Below are positions 7,559-9,664 of a DNA stretch of 9,664 nucleotides, in pieces. Origin of the DNA: an uncultured Succinatimonas sp. (GTDB lineage: Bacteria; Pseudomonadota; Gammaproteobacteria; Enterobacterales; Succinivibrionaceae); NCBI GenBank assembly GCA_937880335.1, contig CALFLJ010000130.1:1-9664 (forward strand), given 5' to 3'. The notes under the pieces were generated by a model that saw only the letters and a list, made by a program, of their open reading frames with translations, had not been told where the DNA came from and searched no databases. Numbering within the stretch: the stretch's first letter is position 1; each line of letters begins with the position of its first letter. The position numbers were made by a program, and so were the translations under genes.

Positions 7559-7816
7559 ACTTTAAACTTTAGATAAAAGTAACTAATATAAATGTTTTCT
7601 TTTATCAAAGCCTAAAACTCTCTTTATCTTACGATAGATATTCATTATATATATTCTGTTTTTTTTAACAACAAAATAAAGCATCTAGAGCCAAAAAAAG
7701 CTTTTCTAAAGAATCTTATATCAGAACATTTCCAAAATTAGGACAAAAGAAAGGAAATTTATCTTCCTGCTCTTTTATTCTCTCTACCAAATTAGCTCCA
7801 AGAGATAGTCTCAAGC
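7559..7816. other. Divergent intergenic DNA, nothing further recognised
   Basis: This is the AT-rich middle of the 467-bp space between proQ and the rightward 210-aa gene. I see only trivial palindromes (AAAAGCTTTT at 7696-7705; AGGAA and TTCCT at 7752-7768) and no gene with a start and ribosome binding site. A 43-codon minus-strand frame at 7719-7847 is discussed under the rejected items. Confidence 0.5.
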
Positions 7817-7820
7817 TGGC

Positions 7821-7849
7821 GGTAGAATGACCGAATATGGTAAAATGTC
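7821..7849 (+). promoter_or_regulatory. Candidate extended -10 promoter with tandem repeat
   Basis: TGGTAAAAT at 7838-7846 is an extended -10 element (TG, one base, then TAAAAT, five of six consensus). No recognisable -35 lies at 16-18 bp, as is common for extended -10 promoters. The sequence GGTAAAATGTC (7839-7849) is a near copy of GGTAGAATGAC (7821-7831), so the same motif occurs twice with an 18-bp period. Transcription would begin near 7853, leaving a leader of about 50 nt before the 210-aa gene. Confidence 0.4.
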
Positions 7850-7889
7850 ACAGTTTTTTTATAAATTTTAGACACAAATTAAAATAAAA

Positions 7890-7895
7890 AAGGAG
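7890..7895 (+). promoter_or_regulatory. Ribosome binding site of the 210-aa gene
   Basis: AAGGAG lies 9 nt before the ATG at 7905 and 15 nt before a second in-frame ATG at 7911. The shorter spacing favours 7905. A strong Shine-Dalgarno in an otherwise A/T stretch supports this being a translated gene. Confidence 0.75.
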
Positions 7896-7904
7896 TTATT
7901 AGCC

Positions 7905-8537
7905 ATGCCTATGCCTGAACGCTATCATCCTGAATGTCCACCTGATGCTCACAAGGTCATTCGTCCCCCAGAGAATGAGGTATTTGCAACATTAGCTGTA
8001 TTTGTTCCTGATACCGAAGAGAAAAACGGCATGGACAATGTCTGTGATATGTTAGCTTTAATGAGCAAAAAGCCTGTTGTCTACTGCTCCGAAAAAATTA
8101 AGAACCTAATTTTAGAAAATGCAAAAGAAGCTGAAATTGAGCCTAGTTTTATAACTGTAACAGAGGATAATAAGGCTTATATATCCTATACAGATGGTTC
8201 ACAAGGCTCAGTTACATCTTGGTATAACTGGTCATTCACTGCCAATGCATTTCTTCCAAAATTACAAGAGAAGTGCTTAATCTGTCTTGATATGCCTTCA
8301 ATGTTTATTCTGCGCTCAATCTCTACTGTTTATCCTTGGGATAAATTATTAGCTCAGCAATTCTTAAATCAGTACTTAGATGCATCCGCCCTTTTAGGTG
8401 ATGAGGAACGTCATTTACTTGAGGATGTACGCTACGGTCGCTTCGATGCCTTAAAGGTTGAGGAGACAAATCTTAAAGCTTATAAATTCTTACGTCTTGA
8501 ACGTAAGCTCTTCCTTTCCTACCCAACTGAAGATTAG
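7905..8537 (+). CDS. Uncharacterised 210-residue cytoplasmic protein
   Basis: I do not recognise this protein. It has no signal peptide, membrane segment, coiled coil or familiar catalytic motif. The first 20 residues are rich in proline and charged residues (PMPERYHPECPPD). An alternating hydrophobic segment near 28-34 (FATLAVFVP), SKKPVVYCSEKIKNLI near 54-69 and a YISYTDG stretch suggest an alpha/beta fold. The middle holds an aromatic patch, SWYNWSF, then KCLICLDMPSMFILRS (two cysteines, a CxxC, near 123-138). The C-terminal third is helical and charged. A real gene is supported by AAGGAG nine nt upstream, a candidate extended -10 promoter, and codon use: all eight arginines use CGT or CGC and none AGA/AGG, typical of a well-expressed native gene. 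It stands alone, divergent from proQ and convergent with trxB, so context says nothing about pathway. It may be lineage-restricted; that is a guess. Confidence 0.8.
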   Translation: MPMPERYHPECPPDAHKVIRPPENEVFATLAVFVPDTEEKNGMDNVCDMLALMSKKPVVYCSEKIKNLILENAKEAEIEPSFITVTEDNKAYISYTDGSQGSVTSWYNWSFTANAFLPKLQEKCLICLDMPSMFILRSISTVYPWDKLLAQQFLNQYLDASALLGDEERHLLEDVRYGRFDALKVEETNLKAYKFLRLERKLFLSYPTED

Positions 8538-8546
8538 GCTTTAGAA

Positions 8547-8636
8547 AATCCCCCCCCCACTATATTTTACAGCCTTAGGTGACCTCAATAAATTTGTTCA
8601 ACTTACCGGGGTCATCCTATATTGGGGGGATGGATT
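8547..8636. repeat. Two-part inverted repeat with C9/G6 arms between convergent genes
   Basis: The outer arms CCCCCCACTATA (8553-8564) and TATATTGGGGGG (8618-8629) pair over 11 of 12 positions. They extend outward past a small internal loop with AATCC (8547-8551) and GGATT (8632-8636). Inside, GGTGACCTC (8578-8586) pairs with GGGGTCATCC (8608-8617) with one bulged T and one G-T pair, leaving a 21-nt loop and a 13-nt one-sided bulge. The C run is nine bases (8550-8558). Read leftward, the stem is followed by TTTT, so the element probably serves as the trxB terminator; read rightward, a looser T-rich tail follows. The alternative, a short non-autonomous mobile element, is raised by the terminal symmetry and by TTAG on both flanks (8541-8544 and 8635-8638), but that is weak. 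Confidence 0.6.
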
Positions 8637-8640
8637 AGTT

Positions 8641-9585
8641 TTATATTAAAAATTTCTCCAGAATATAGTGCTCTGCATCTAATGCAGCCTTACATCCCTG
8701 ACCTGCTGATGTAATGGCCTGACGATATACTCTATCAGCGCAATCTCCTGCAGCAAAGATTCCTGGTTTTGAACACGCAGTCTCGCTACCGAAACCGGTC
8801 TTAATTACACCATCATCATCCATTTCTATAAGACCTTTAAAGACGGATGTAGCAGGCTCATGTCCTATAGCAACAAAAACCCCTGATAGAGGGACATGCC
8901 GTATAGCCCCACCGACTCTTAAAGATAGTCCTGTAACTGAGGTATCATCCCCCTCAACCTCTGTAACATTAGCACCTAAGATAAACTCAACCTTTCCACT
9001 TTCTGCCAATGCCTGTAATTTGTCTACTAAAACCTGTTCAGCTCTGAAGGTATCTCTTCTATGAATTAAGTAGACCTTATTGCACATATTAGCAAGGAAT
9101 ATAGCCTCAACAAAGGCAGCCGATCCTCCTCCTACAACGGCAACATCCTTGCCTCTAAAGAAGAAACCATCACAGGTGGCACAGGCTGACACGCCATGAC
9201 CTTTATATTTTTCCTCACTCTTAAGACCTAAATAACGAGCTTTTGCGCCTGTTGAAATAATAATGGTCTTAGTATCTAAAACCTGACCGTCAGAAAGGTA
9301 GATTTTTTTTATATCACCTTTATCCTCAACTTTCTCAACTAATGCTGAGATAAATTGTGTTCCTAACTGTTTGGCATGCTCCATCAGTGACTGCATCAAG
9401 GTAAAACCGGCAGGATTTTGCGAAGCTCCAGGCCAATTGCCAATTTCAGGTGTAGTTGTAAGCTGACCGCCTGGAACATCACCTGAAACAATCACAGGTT
9501 TTAAGTTAGCCCTTGATGCATAAATTGCGGCAGTACAACCGGCAGGACCAGATCCAATAATGACTGTGTTTAAAACTTCACTCAT
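8641..9585 (-). CDS. trxB: Thioredoxin reductase (NADPH)
   Basis: TrxB is a cytosolic FAD flavoprotein that transfers electrons from NADPH to thioredoxin and so maintains reduced protein thiols and ribonucleotide reductase. Numbered from the start chosen here (314 residues; E. coli has 321): the FAD-binding GSGPAG is near 11-16, the redox-active CATC is at 135-138 (SACATCDGFF), the NADPH-domain glycine motif GGGSAA is near 152-157, the HRRDTFRA that reads the NADPH 2'-phosphate is near 175-182, and the FAD-binding AAGDC ... AITSAGQG block is near the C-terminus. The HRRxxxR motif supports NADPH rather than NADH. The start is placed at 9585 because the Shine-Dalgarno AAGGAG (9592-9597) directly abuts an earlier ATG at 9591, which ribosomes could not use efficiently, while the ATG at 9585 has six nt of spacing and begins MSEV. 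The gene converges on the 210-aa gene; its promoter lies at or beyond the right edge. Confidence 0.96.
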   Translation of the reverse strand: MSEVLNTVIIGSGPAGCTAAIYASRANLKPVIVSGDVPGGQLTTTPEIGNWPGASQNPAGFTLMQSLMEHAKQLGTQFISALVEKVEDKGDIKKIYLSDGQVLDTKTIIISTGAKARYLGLKSEEKYKGHGVSACATCDGFFFRGKDVAVVGGGSAAFVEAIFLANMCNKVYLIHRRDTFRAEQVLVDKLQALAESGKVEFILGANVTEVEGDDTSVTGLSLRVGGAIRHVPLSGVFVAIGHEPATSVFKGLIEMDDDGVIKTGFGSETACSKPGIFAAGDCADRVYRQAITSAGQGCKAALDAEHYILEKFLI

Positions 9586-9591
9586 AACCAT

Positions 9592-9597
9592 CTCCTT
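9592..9597 (-). promoter_or_regulatory. trxB ribosome binding site
   Basis: The minus-strand sequence reads AAGGAG-ATGGTT-ATG. The first ATG touches the Shine-Dalgarno and the second is six nt from it, so the second is the functional start. This trims two residues (Met-Val) from the longest possible reading frame. Confidence 0.8.
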
Positions 9598-9664
9598 TTC
9601 TAATAGTTTAAGTTTAGCCTTTATTAGATCTTTTGACTTTATTTTTTAATTTAAAATTAAGAAA

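Noticed and set aside
7719..7847. A 43-codon open frame on the minus strand between proQ and the 210-aa gene, reading like protein (for example ANLVERIKEQEDKF and FFCPNFGNV)
   Set aside because: It follows a stop directly and has no ATG or GTG start or ribosome binding site, and it overlaps the candidate promoter of the rightward gene. Frames of this length are common by chance in AT-rich DNA. It could be the tail of a decayed gene, but nothing confirms it.
7827..7871. A 14-codon frame (MTEYGKMSQ...) just upstream of the 210-aa gene, possible leader peptide
   Set aside because: It has no Shine-Dalgarno and its start lies upstream of the predicted transcription start; there is no run of regulatory codons.
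1..9664. CRISPR arrays, insertion sequences, toxin-antitoxin or phage-defence genes
   Set aside because: No regularly spaced repeats, transposase frames or recognisable defence proteins were found; the genes are ordinary chromosomal ones.

Overview
The window carries seven protein genes of chromosomal housekeeping type and shows no sign of a mobile island, CRISPR array, rRNA or tRNA. Gene content and protein sequence point to a gammaproteobacterium. ProQ with its FinO and Tudor-like domains, the long periplasmic protease Prc, PepN with Escherichia coli-like spacing of its active-site residues, a small DUF2835-type protein and a class 2 dihydroorotate dehydrogenase are characteristic of that class. 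The DNA is clearly AT-rich by eye, more so between genes. An AT-rich anaerobic lineage such as the Succinivibrionaceae would fit, but that placement is inference and was not tested.

Layout from left to right: 1-499 is AT-rich DNA with several small inverted repeats and no supportable gene. A Rho-independent terminator at 500-540 closes a leftward block read in the order pepN, DUF2835 gene, pyrD (4550 down to 552), with gaps of 11 and 13 nt and Shine-Dalgarno sequences packed against the preceding stop codons. A second terminator at 4579-4608 separates this block from the leftward pair proQ-prc (7437 down to 4618, gap 24 nt). A 467-bp divergent intergenic region (7438-7904) separates proQ from a rightward gene of unknown function (7905-8537, 210 aa). 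That gene converges on trxB (leftward, start best placed at 9585). The 103-bp space between them contains a roughly 90-nt two-part inverted repeat with a run of nine C and a run of six G.

Functionally, ProQ (RNA chaperone) and Prc (periplasmic C-terminal processing protease) share a transcription unit, as they do in E. coli. PepN and PyrD, also neighbours in E. coli, sit with a DUF2835 gene between them. TrxB is the NADPH-linked thioredoxin reductase. Points most worth a second look are a cysteine in the catalytic-base position of a class 2 PyrD, the unrecognised 210-aa protein, the C9/G6 inverted repeat beside trxB, and the terminator between prc and pepN that leaves pepN with no obvious promoter of its own. 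I did not find evidence of a new multi-gene system.
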